A DNA stretch of 64,000 nucleotides from Luteolibacter sp. Y139 (GTDB taxonomy: Bacteria; Verrucomicrobiota; Verrucomicrobiia; Verrucomicrobiales; Akkermansiaceae), in the NCBI RefSeq assembly GCF_038066715.1, contig NZ_JBBUKT010000001.1, positions 868,001-932,000 of the forward strand, read 5' to 3'. Numbering within the stretch: the stretch's first letter is position 1; every line of letters begins with the position of its first letter. Below, piece after piece: positions 9,291-16,260 of this stretch. The notes beneath the pieces were generated by a model. That model saw only the letters and a list, made by a program, of their open reading frames with translations, did no database searches and was not told the origin of the DNA. A program made the translations under genes and the position numbers.

Positions 9291-10307
9291 TCACGCGGAA
9301 TTCCGCTCAAATGCCGCTTCCACCGAAAGCCCCGGATCCAGTCCGTTTTCCAGCAGCCACTCGCCATTGAAGAGCTTCGACTGGTACTTCGCCCCGGAGT
9401 CGCACAGGATGGTCGCGATCGTCAGGCCCGGACCATGATCGAGGGCATACTTCACCGCTCCCGCGACATTGATCCCGCTGGAAAGCCCCAGGAACAGGCC
9501 TTCCTCGCGGAGAAGCTGATAAACCACCGACAGCGCTGTCTGGTCGTCGACGCGGTAGGCCTTGTCCACGGTGATGTCCTCAAGGTTCCTCGTCACGCGG
9601 CCTTGCCCGATGCCTTCGGCAAATGAGTCGCCGTCATCGTTGTCGAGGTTGCCATGGGTGAACCACGACCACATCGCCGCGCCGTAGGGATCCGCGCAAA
9701 CAACCGTCACCTCCGGGTTCTTCTCCTTCAGGAAGAGCGAGGTGCCAGCCAGCGTGCCGCCGGTGCCGACGGCCGCCACAAAGGCATCCACCGTGCCAGC
9801 CGTCTGCTCCCAGATCTCCGGCCCGGTCGTCTCGTAGTGAGCCTGGCGGTTGGCGGTATTGTCGAATTGGTTCGCCCAAAACCACCCGCGTTCCTCCGCC
9901 ATGCGACGGGCGATGTGGTTGTAGTTGTCCGGGTCGCTGTAAGGCTTGGCCGGCACGGGAATGACCTCCGCTCCCAAGGTGCGAAGATACTGGAGCTTCT
10001 CCGGCGATTGGGTCTCGGGAATAATGATGACCGTCTGGTAGCCGCGTGCATGACCGATGACCGTGAGACCGATCCCGGTATTCCCTGCTGTCCCCTCGAT
10101 GATCGTGCTGCCCGGCTTCAGCACGCCGCGCTTCTCCGCATCCGTAATGAGACCATAAGCGGCGCGGTCCTTCACCGAGCCGCCCGGGTTCATGAACTCC
10201 GCCTTGCCGAGAATCTCGCAGCCGGTGAGTTCCGAGAGTTTGTTGAGGCGGATCAGCGGCGTCTTGCCGACGTGCGAATCGACGGCGTGGTACTGGGGGC
10301 GACTCAT
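9291..10307 (-). CDS. cysK: Cysteine synthase A
   Basis: A 338-residue PLP enzyme that converts O-acetylserine and sulfide to cysteine. The PLP lysine is Lys46 in NPGGSVKDRAA. TAGNTG (73-78) is the substrate loop, and GTGGTLAG is the phosphate-binding loop. The C-terminal region ILCDSGAKYQSKLFN also fits this family. It starts 18 bases after the serine acetyltransferase stop and is the last gene of the operon. The pairing places acetylserine production and use together. It is slightly longer than E. coli CysK, with insertions around the PYSDPDNYNHIARRM segment, and resembles the CysK/CBS-like group found in many Gram-negatives. Confidence 0.93.
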   Translation of the reverse strand: MSRPQYHAVDSHVGKTPLIRLNKLSELTGCEILGKAEFMNPGGSVKDRAAYGLITDAEKRGVLKPGSTIIEGTAGNTGIGLTVIGHARGYQTVIIIPETQSPEKLQYLRTLGAEVIPVPAKPYSDPDNYNHIARRMAEERGWFWANQFDNTANRQAHYETTGPEIWEQTAGTVDAFVAAVGTGGTLAGTSLFLKEKNPEVTVVCADPYGAAMWSWFTHGNLDNDDGDSFAEGIGQGRVTRNLEDITVDKAYRVDDQTALSVVYQLLREEGLFLGLSSGINVAGAVKYALDHGPGLTIATILCDSGAKYQSKLFNGEWLLENGLDPGLSVEAAFERNSA

Positions 10308-10325
10308 GGTAACAAGTTGGCAGGT

Positions 10326-11309
10326 TCAGATGGACCAGAGCAAGTCCGCTTGATCCCGGCCGCGACCTTTGCGTCCGGGCTTGGTCTTGATGCTGAGGTT
10401 CTTTTCCTCGTAGATGACCAGCGAGTTCGCCGGGATGCTATGCATCAGGAAGACGTTCGCGCCGATCGTTGAATTCTCGCCGATGATCGTGTCCCCGCCG
10501 AGGATGGTCGAGTTCGGGTAGATCGTGACGTTGTCGCCGAGATTCGGATGGCGCTTGAGGCCTTTCACGACGTTGCCGTCTTCGTCTTTGATGAATGTGC
10601 GCGTGCCAAGTGTGACGCCGTGGTAGATTTTGCAGTGATTGCCGATGTAGCAGGTTTCCCCGATGACCACGCCAGTGCCGTGATCGATGAAGAAATGCGA
10701 GCCGATGCTGGCACCGGGATGGATGTCGATTCCCGTTCGCGAGTGCGCCCACTCCGTCATCATTCGCGGAATGATGGGGGCACCGGCACGATAGAGCCGG
10801 TGAGCCAAACGTTGGATCGCGATCGCCTCGATGAAAGGATAGGAGAGAATGACCTCCTCGCGGCTGCGTGCCGATGGATCATTCGCATAGGCGGCCTCGA
10901 TGTCCGTGCGCAGCACCTCGCGCACGATGTGCAAGGCGCGGCAGAATTTTTGCATGATCGGCGGCGTCTTGCCGGTCGGCACATTGGGATTGCCGACGCG
11001 GACGCTCTTCCTCACCTGGTCTTCCAGCCGCGAGATGACGTCCCAGAGCCTGCGTGCGGTCAGTTCGGCGAGCGTGCCATTCGGGACCACATCGGTATCA
11101 AGGAAGCCTGGAAACAAGAGCTTGAGCAAATCTTCGCAGACCTCGCCCACGCTGTTCTTCGAGGGCAGGTTGAGCGCCTCGGCATTGTTCCAACCGCCAA
11201 AGCGTTCGTACGAAGCAAGCAGCTTCGGCACATATTCGCCGTAAGGAATCTCGAACGGGGAATTGCCGGTGGTTTCGAACTTCGAAACGGAAAGGGAAGA
11301 GTCACTCAT
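10326..11309 (-). CDS. Serine O-acetyltransferase (EpsC type)
   Basis: A 327-residue acetyltransferase making O-acetylserine. The C-terminal half shows the left-handed beta-helix hexapeptide repeats (GIDIHPGASIGSHFFIDHGTGVVIGE, CYIGNHCKIYHGVTLG) with the catalytic His region. The N-terminal half is the helical domain of the long EpsC-like serine acetyltransferases. I chose the ATG at 11309: it gives a 4-base ATGA overlap with the rhodanese stop, indicating translational coupling, and the homology begins shortly after. Serine acetyltransferase is a recurring companion of family 2A encapsulins, and cysK follows directly. Confidence 0.92.
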   Translation of the reverse strand: MSDSSLSVSKFETTGNSPFEIPYGEYVPKLLASYERFGGWNNAEALNLPSKNSVGEVCEDLLKLLFPGFLDTDVVPNGTLAELTARRLWDVISRLEDQVRKSVRVGNPNVPTGKTPPIMQKFCRALHIVREVLRTDIEAAYANDPSARSREEVILSYPFIEAIAIQRLAHRLYRAGAPIIPRMMTEWAHSRTGIDIHPGASIGSHFFIDHGTGVVIGETCYIGNHCKIYHGVTLGTRTFIKDEDGNVVKGLKRHPNLGDNVTIYPNSTILGGDTIIGENSTIGANVFLMHSIPANSLVIYEEKNLSIKTKPGRKGRGRDQADLLWSI

Positions 11310-11842
11310 GAGGAGGAACGCTGGTTCCACGGAGCCTTCGCAATGAGCAGGCCCATGCCGCACCAGTCGGTGATGCCGGCGAAGATAAGGCCCGCACCAA
11401 CGAAGCCGGACAGGCCGAAAAATCCGCGATGTACGAACCACCCAAGCAAGACTCCGGTCAGGACCAGTGCCCCGGCAGCGATGCGAACCTGCCGCTCCAA
11501 CGAGATGACCTTGGTTTGCCCGCGAGTGACAGGAAGATTCGCCTGGACCCACGCCTGCGTCCCGCCTTCAACGACCACGGCATTCTCATAGCCTGCGGCT
11601 TGGAACTGGTCGGCAGCCTTTTGCGCGCGTGCTCCGGAGTGACAGAGGATGTAGATCGGCTCCTGGGAAGACAGCTCACCATTCTCGATCCGCCGCTTCG
11701 GAGCGAGTGCATCCAGCGGAACGTTGCGGGCTTCCGGCACATGGACTTCGCCGAACTCCAGCGGAGTCCTGACGTCGATGACCGTTAGAGAGGAATCCTG
11801 ATCAAGCAGGCGCTTCAGGTCGGTGGGAGCGATTTGGCTCAT
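11306..11842 (-). CDS. Rhodanese domain protein with C-terminal membrane hairpin (YgaP-like)
   Basis: 178 residues. The single rhodanese domain (1-105) has active-site Cys67 in CHSGAR. Two membrane helices follow (about 120-157), the arrangement of E. coli YgaP (rhodanese plus DUF2892). It would carry sulfur as a persulfide at the inner membrane. Its stop overlaps the serine acetyltransferase start. Rhodaneses are frequent partners in family 2A encapsulin clusters, which fits a sulfur-relay role between desulfurase and acceptors; the actual donor and acceptor are unknown. Confidence 0.88.
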   Translation of the reverse strand: MSQIAPTDLKRLLDQDSSLTVIDVRTPLEFGEVHVPEARNVPLDALAPKRRIENGELSSQEPIYILCHSGARAQKAADQFQAAGYENAVVVEGGTQAWVQANLPVTRGQTKVISLERQVRIAAGALVLTGVLLGWFVHRGFFGLSGFVGAGLIFAGITDWCGMGLLIAKAPWNQRSSS

Positions 11843-11861
11843 GATGGCAAATGGGGAGCGT

Positions 11862-12332
11862 TCAGGATCGGAGGGTGGCGATGAGACGGAGCGGATGCTT
11901 CAGCAAATCGATGGCGTCAAGAACGCTGGTCGTAAAGACGTCGGCACTCCGGATTGCGGCACCCGAGGCTCCCTCCTTCTGAATCACGGCGATTCCCAGC
12001 GCGGCAGCTTCCAGCATCAGGCGGTCATTGCGCCCGTTGCCAATGGCGACCACACGGTCCGCCCCTAGATCGCGGACATACTCGAGCTTGGTTTCCGCCT
12101 GTGCTTCGCCTGGAATGATCGTCAGCGAGACAGGCAGTCCCTCGAGTTGCAAGGCGGCAAGGCCATGCGTATCCGCCGTGAGGACATGGAGCTTGAAGCT
12201 TTTCGCCAGGCACCGGAGATCCTCGCGGACACCGAGATGGATGGCACCATCCATCGCGAGCGTCCCGTTGTAATCCATGACAAGGTGCTCCAGCGTCAGC
12301 CGGTCGAATCCGGGAATGTCGATCTCGATCAT
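11862..12332 (-). CDS. Soluble P-type-ATPase-like HAD family protein
   Basis: A 156-residue HAD-fold protein of the type annotated as soluble P-type ATPase (COG4087). Motif I is DYNGT (residues 20-24), P-type-like rather than the DxDxT of ordinary HAD phosphatases. Motif IV is GNGRND, close to the GDGxND of P-type ATPases. There are no membrane helices. It may be a small phosphatase or a phospho-sensing protein; the substrate is unknown. I chose the ATG at 12332 over a TTG nine bases upstream. It sits inside the operon, 19 bases after the desulfurase and 19 before the rhodanese, so it should be co-expressed with the nanocompartment. Confidence 0.8.
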   Translation of the reverse strand: MIEIDIPGFDRLTLEHLVMDYNGTLAMDGAIHLGVREDLRCLAKSFKLHVLTADTHGLAALQLEGLPVSLTIIPGEAQAETKLEYVRDLGADRVVAIGNGRNDRLMLEAAALGIAVIQKEGASGAAIRSADVFTTSVLDAIDLLKHPLRLIATLRS

Positions 12333-12351
12333 CTCTACCAAGGGTGATTTT

Positions 12352-14139
12352 TCAGCGCCTCACGATGCCATGCAGCGCGTGGATGAGTGCATCCACATCG
12401 GCGCGATTGTTATAGAACGCAAGCGACGGGCGGATGGTGCCCTCCACGCCGAAGTGCCGCACTGCAGGCATGGCGCAGTGATGGCCGGCACGGACGGCGA
12501 TACCCTGACGATCGAGTTCCTTCGCAATGCGGTCATTCGGAATGCCGGGCACCACGAAGCCGAAGACGCTCGCCTTGTTCACCGCGGAGCCGATCTGCCG
12601 GACGCCGTGCACCGAACGCAATGCGTCCTCCGCATACTCGAGAAGCGAGTGCTCATACGCAGCCAGCGCCGGGATGCCGAGGCCGATGAGGTAATCGATC
12701 GCCGCCCCGAGGCCGACAACGCCCGCGATGTCCGGGGTGCCCGCCTCGAATTTTTCCGGCGGCGCATTGTAGATCGTCTTCTCGAAGGTCACATCCTTGA
12801 TCATGTGTCCCCCGCCCTGCCATGGCGGCATCGCCTCGAGCAGGTGTGACTTCCCGTAGAGCGCGCCGATTCCCGTGGGACCGAAGACCTTGTGCCCGGA
12901 AAAGACGAAGAAGTCCGCATCCAGCGCCGTCACGTTGATCGGGAAATGCGGCGTCGACTGCGCACCATCGACCAGCACCGGGATCCCGCGCGAATGAGCC
13001 ATCGCGATGATCTCCTCGATCGGATTCACGGTACCCAAGGCGTTCGACACATGGGTGACGGAAACGATCTTGGTTCGGTCGGTCAGCAGACTCGGCAGCG
13101 AATCTAACAAAAGCTCGCCGCGATCGTTGATCGGGATCACCCGCAAGCTCGCTCCAACCTGACTCGCGAGCAACTGCCACGGCACGATGTTCGCATGGTG
13201 TTCAAGCTGGCTGACGAGGATCTCGTCGCCCTGGCCGATGTTTTGATGCCCCCAGCTCTGCGCAACGAGGTTGATCGCCTCGGTGGTGCCACGCACGAAT
13301 ACGATTTCCTTCGCGTCCGCTGCACCGAGGAACTGCCTGACCTTTTCACGACCTCCTTCGAAGAGTTCGGTGGAACGTGCTGCGAGGGTATGTGCCGCTC
13401 GATGGATGTTCGAATTGTCACGCGAGTAGAAGCGCGAGGTCGCATCGATGACCGACTGCGGCTTGTGCGTCGTCGCGGCATTGTCGAGCCACACCAGCGT
13501 GCTTCCGTTCACGTGCTGCTGGAGCGCCGGGAAGTCCTTGCGAACGCCATCGATATTGAACTCCGGCAGCCCCGCAAGCGGCGAAGGCTGCGTGCCGAGG
13601 GATGCGAGGCGCAGGCCCGGCAGGTCCTTCAGAAAATAAAAGTCCGGCTCCAGCGATTCGGCACCTTTTCCCGGCAGGCCGTGGTGATGCGGCGCCTTCG
13701 CCGGTGCCGGCGAGACCCGCGAACCGAGACCCTGGGTGTAGAACGATGGCTCGCCGAACTCATGCGAGGCATGGTCGCCCGGCCGATGCGTGCCGGTCGG
13801 CGGCTCATCACTCTTCGCGACCGGCTCCGGCTCCGCGCCTACCACCGTGGGATGCACGGGCGGAGCGGAAGCCGATGAAGCATGCGGAAAACCGCCGGAA
13901 AGCGAGATATCCCGTCCGCCATTCGAGGGACCGGATGATCCCAGCGGGCTCGACAACGGCACATCCGCCGGCAGGCCCGCGACGGTGTGCGGAACCGAGA
14001 CCGGCACGGACGGCACCTGGGATTCCGCCGCGGATCCGGAAAAGAACTCATTGGCCAGCCGGGAGACCAGCGCCGTCCCGAAGTCATCGGCTCCGAGATC
14101 CACCGGCAGAGCCGCTGACTCAAGCCGTGGGATAGACAT
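12352..14139 (-). CDS. Family 2A encapsulin cargo cysteine desulfurase (SufS-like)
   Basis: A 595-residue protein in two parts. Residues 1-193 are a Pro/Ser/Gly/Ala-rich, probably disordered extension with two related short motifs, EPSFYTQG (130-137) and EPDFYFLKDLPGL (164-176). From residue 194 it is a group II cysteine desulfurase. PLP lysine Lys417 lies in SGHKVFGPTG and the catalytic Cys555 in RAGHHCAMP. It removes sulfur from cysteine as persulfide. The extension has the composition and place of the encapsulation domain of family 2A cargo. I chose the ATG at 14139, which overlaps the shell gene by 20 bases; an earlier in-frame ATG would intrude further. Confidence 0.92.
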   Translation of the reverse strand: MSIPRLESAALPVDLGADDFGTALVSRLANEFFSGSAAESQVPSVPVSVPHTVAGLPADVPLSSPLGSSGPSNGGRDISLSGGFPHASSASAPPVHPTVVGAEPEPVAKSDEPPTGTHRPGDHASHEFGEPSFYTQGLGSRVSPAPAKAPHHHGLPGKGAESLEPDFYFLKDLPGLRLASLGTQPSPLAGLPEFNIDGVRKDFPALQQHVNGSTLVWLDNAATTHKPQSVIDATSRFYSRDNSNIHRAAHTLAARSTELFEGGREKVRQFLGAADAKEIVFVRGTTEAINLVAQSWGHQNIGQGDEILVSQLEHHANIVPWQLLASQVGASLRVIPINDRGELLLDSLPSLLTDRTKIVSVTHVSNALGTVNPIEEIIAMAHSRGIPVLVDGAQSTPHFPINVTALDADFFVFSGHKVFGPTGIGALYGKSHLLEAMPPWQGGGHMIKDVTFEKTIYNAPPEKFEAGTPDIAGVVGLGAAIDYLIGLGIPALAAYEHSLLEYAEDALRSVHGVRQIGSAVNKASVFGFVVPGIPNDRIAKELDRQGIAVRAGHHCAMPAVRHFGVEGTIRPSLAFYNNRADVDALIHALHGIVRR

Positions 14140-15064
14140 ATTCGTGGTAGTTGCCGATCGAGACGTCTTCGAGAACAGCCAGCGCATCCTCACCCAGCTT
14201 CGCGAGCGAGAAGTAGCGCGTCACCAGGTGCGAGGCGATGGAGTGCTCATTCGTGCCCATGTAGCGCACCGACAGACCTGGCTCGATCTCGCCGGCCACG
14301 CCCGCCTTCTGCAGGCCCACTACGCCGCGTTGCTTCTCACCCACGCGCAGCAGCAGGATGCTCGTCTTGCCATCCTTGATCGGAAGCTTGTCGCTCGGGA
14401 TGAGCGGAATGCCCCGCCACGTGATGAAGGGCGAACCGAACAGCGTCACGGTTGGCGGTGGAACGCCACGGCGCGTCGCTTCACGGCCGAAGGCGGCAAC
14501 CGCCTTGGGATGCGCGAGGAAGAAAGCCGGCTTCTTCCAAACCAGGCTGATCAGTTCGTCGAAATCGTCAGGCGTCGGCGGACCCTTGCGGGTCTTGATG
14601 CGCTGGGCGGGATTGACCGAGTTCAGCAGGCCGAATTTCGGATGATTCACCAGCTCGTGCTCCTCGCGCTCCTTCACCGCTTCCACCGTCAGGCGGACCT
14701 GCTCGCGGAGCTGGTCGATCGCATTGCTATAGAGGTCGGTGATGCGGGTGTGGGTGCGAAGTACGGTCTGGATCGTACTAAGGTGATACTCGCGGGGGTC
14801 CTGCTCATAATCGATGAAATCGGTTGGCAGTTCCGGCTCGCCATCGTCCACGGTGAGCAGGTCGACGGTGACACCCTCGGAGTTCTGCTTCACGCGGTTG
14901 ACGCGATACACTCCACCATCGACATCCACCCACGGAAGCAGGAGATGCAGCCAGCGTGGCGTGATTTCATCCCATTGTGGCGGGGTGACGGTGGCGGTGG
15001 CCAGATTGCGCGCGGCTTCGGCGCTGACGCTGAGACGGACGGGAAGATCGACGGGATCGGGCAT
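14120..15064 (-). CDS. Family 2A encapsulin shell protein (SrpI-like)
   Basis: A 314-residue shell protein. ITPRWLHLLLPWVDVDGGVYRVNRV, IDYEQDPREYHLSTIQTVLRTHTRITDLYSN, FFLAHPKAVAAFGREATRRGVPPPTV and ITWRGIPLIPSDKLPIKDGKTSILLLRVGEKQRGVVGL match, from memory, the SrpI protein of Synechococcus over nearly its full length. The fold is HK97-phage-like; many copies form a nanocompartment. It has no catalytic site. First gene of the operon, with the cargo desulfurase directly after it. I chose the ATG at 15064, which puts the start near the conserved N-terminal arm. No Shine-Dalgarno sequence is visible. Confidence 0.93.
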   Translation of the reverse strand: MPDPVDLPVRLSVSAEAARNLATATVTPPQWDEITPRWLHLLLPWVDVDGGVYRVNRVKQNSEGVTVDLLTVDDGEPELPTDFIDYEQDPREYHLSTIQTVLRTHTRITDLYSNAIDQLREQVRLTVEAVKEREEHELVNHPKFGLLNSVNPAQRIKTRKGPPTPDDFDELISLVWKKPAFFLAHPKAVAAFGREATRRGVPPPTVTLFGSPFITWRGIPLIPSDKLPIKDGKTSILLLRVGEKQRGVVGLQKAGVAGEIEPGLSVRYMGTNEHSIASHLVTRYFSLAKLGEDALAVLEDVSIGNYHEYVYPTA

Positions 15065-15304
15065 GATGATGCGGGGAGAGGTGTTGCTAGAAAAGGAGAC
15101 GCGGCCGCGCGAAATTCGCGGGACCATGGCGCGAACCTCCGGAAACCGGTCGGCTCGCTTGGTAAGGGAAGGCTTGGCCGCCCGTGGACGGATGCGGCTC
15201 GCTGCCTTGCTTCGCCTCCAAGAGTTTGGTCGGCGGCCCTTCCGCCTGTGATCGCCGTGTATCCTCGTGGACTCTCCGGCTCTCGCGAAAGGGGTTGCAC
15301 GGGT

Positions 15305-15333
15305 AGCTCAGTAGAGCGGGGTTCCTTTGTCAA
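15305..15333 (-). promoter_or_regulatory. Possible promoter of the encapsulin operon
   Basis: A perfect TTGACA (-35 consensus) lies on the minus strand at 15328-15333. No good -10 box stands at 17 bases; TACTGA sits at 14. The stretch overlaps GCTCAGTAGAGC, a short hairpin. It lies about 265 bases before the shell start, so a long leader would result. Low confidence. The rest of 15065-15570 holds no gene I can support. Confidence 0.3.
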
Positions 15334-15578
15334 CGCCTTGCGCCTTCTTATTCCTACTTTTTGACAGAAATGACACTTCGGAGCGATCCCGCGACGGGCC
15401 TTCTCCGGAGGAAGCCAACGTGGGCCAATTCGGAAAACCAGCGTTCATTCCTTATAGAATAAAGGAAATCCACGGCACCGATTGTAAAATCGCTTATTCC
15501 TCTCCGCCACCGCGCCACTCCAAATCCAACTTTCGCAAAAAACTTCTTGAACTCCCACCACTCAGTCGGCATTAGTCC

Positions 15579-15611
15579 GTCCGTCAGCCGCAAGCAGGCC
15601 TCCTGACGGAC
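15579..15611. repeat. 9-bp inverted repeat in the intergenic region
   Basis: GTCCGTCAG (15579-15587) and CTGACGGAC (15603-15611) can pair around a 15-base loop. No T-tract on either side. It lies between the divergently transcribed encapsulin and LamG operons and just before the structured region below. Could be a terminator, attenuator or protein site. Confidence 0.35.
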
Positions 15612-15621
15612 TTCCTGCAAG

Positions 15622-15709
15622 CGATTCGGCCACCCCTAGCAGGGGAGCATGTTGGCATGGTGCCGCAATTTGCGGGACGGGATGAGGCCCCGACCGTAGC
15701 GGCGAATCG
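15622..15709 (+). ncRNA. Candidate structured leader RNA upstream of the LamG operon
   Basis: A closing stem CGATTCG/CGAATCG (15622-15628 with 15703-15709) encloses a CCCCT/AGGGG hairpin (15633-15645), a CCGCA/TGCGG hairpin (15663-15675) and an ACGG/CCGT stem (15677-15697). The arrangement looks like a multi-branched RNA. It matches no riboswitch class I recognise. Part of it resembles a segment upstream of the secretion locus (54883-54924, minus strand). It could be an untranslated leader far upstream of the LamG start; no promoter was identified. The stretch 15710-16070 shows no supported gene. Confidence 0.3.
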
Positions 15710-16070
15710 AAACACACTCTCCTGCACGAACGATGAAATCTTTTCCGACGCCACCTGTTAGCCGAGCCGCATCCTCCTTCGAGGCATCGGCTGCCTGCTG
15801 CTGTTGTTGATAGGCGCTGTCGCGATTTTCCGGTGATCCATCGGATGGATTCGCGGTCGACCGGCGATGTTTTGGGTTTCATCGCCAGTTGATCGCTTCG
15901 AAGCCACGGCGGGCTCGGGTTTCTTGGGTTCTCTCGAGCCCGCCGTGGTAGTCCACCGAAGGACAACCGATTGAGCGACAGCTCGCGCCTTTCTCGCGAT
16001 CCCGGGTCTTCTCCGGACCTCTTCATCTCCTGCATCCAGGCCTTTTTTTGGCCAAAACCGATTCCTTACC

Positions 16071-16241
16071 ATGTTACTCTACAAACTTCATTTTCTCACT
16101 CCGGGCGAATCGACACGCCGCGCCCTCAGCGCGCGGCTCGTCGCTGGTGCCCGGCCCGACGCCTTCGTGGCGCGCGTCCGCTCCCCCCATCAACCGGACG
16201 CCACCGGCGTGCCTGCCAAGCGCGACCCCAAACTCCCCTGA
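16071..16241 (+). CDS. Possible small leader ORF (56 residues)
   Basis: An ATG-started open frame of 56 codons that ends 20 bases before the LamG protein start. It begins MLLYKLHFLTPGESTRRAL and is rich in Arg and Pro. No recognisable domain or signal. It may be a leader peptide or chance; the high-GC sequence makes open frames common. Confidence 0.2.
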   Translation: MLLYKLHFLTPGESTRRALSARLVAGARPDAFVARVRSPHQPDATGVPAKRDPKLP

Positions 16242-16260
16242 CCTCCAACCCTCTCTTTTC

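Noticed and set aside
15297..15325. tRNA-like D-arm sequence (GGGTAGCTCAGTAGAGC) near the encapsulin operon promoter
   Set aside because: No anticodon or T-arm follows; GCTC/GAGC pairing is short and the rest does not fold as a tRNA. Most likely chance, or a remnant too short to support.
14689..15364. Overlapping reading frames on the plus strand across the encapsulin gene
   Set aside because: They lack any domain, and the opposite frame carries long SrpI-like blocks.
15354..15620. An 88-residue minus-strand frame in the encapsulin/LamG intergenic region
   Set aside because: No homology, odd composition and no start context. It lies across hairpins that look regulatory.
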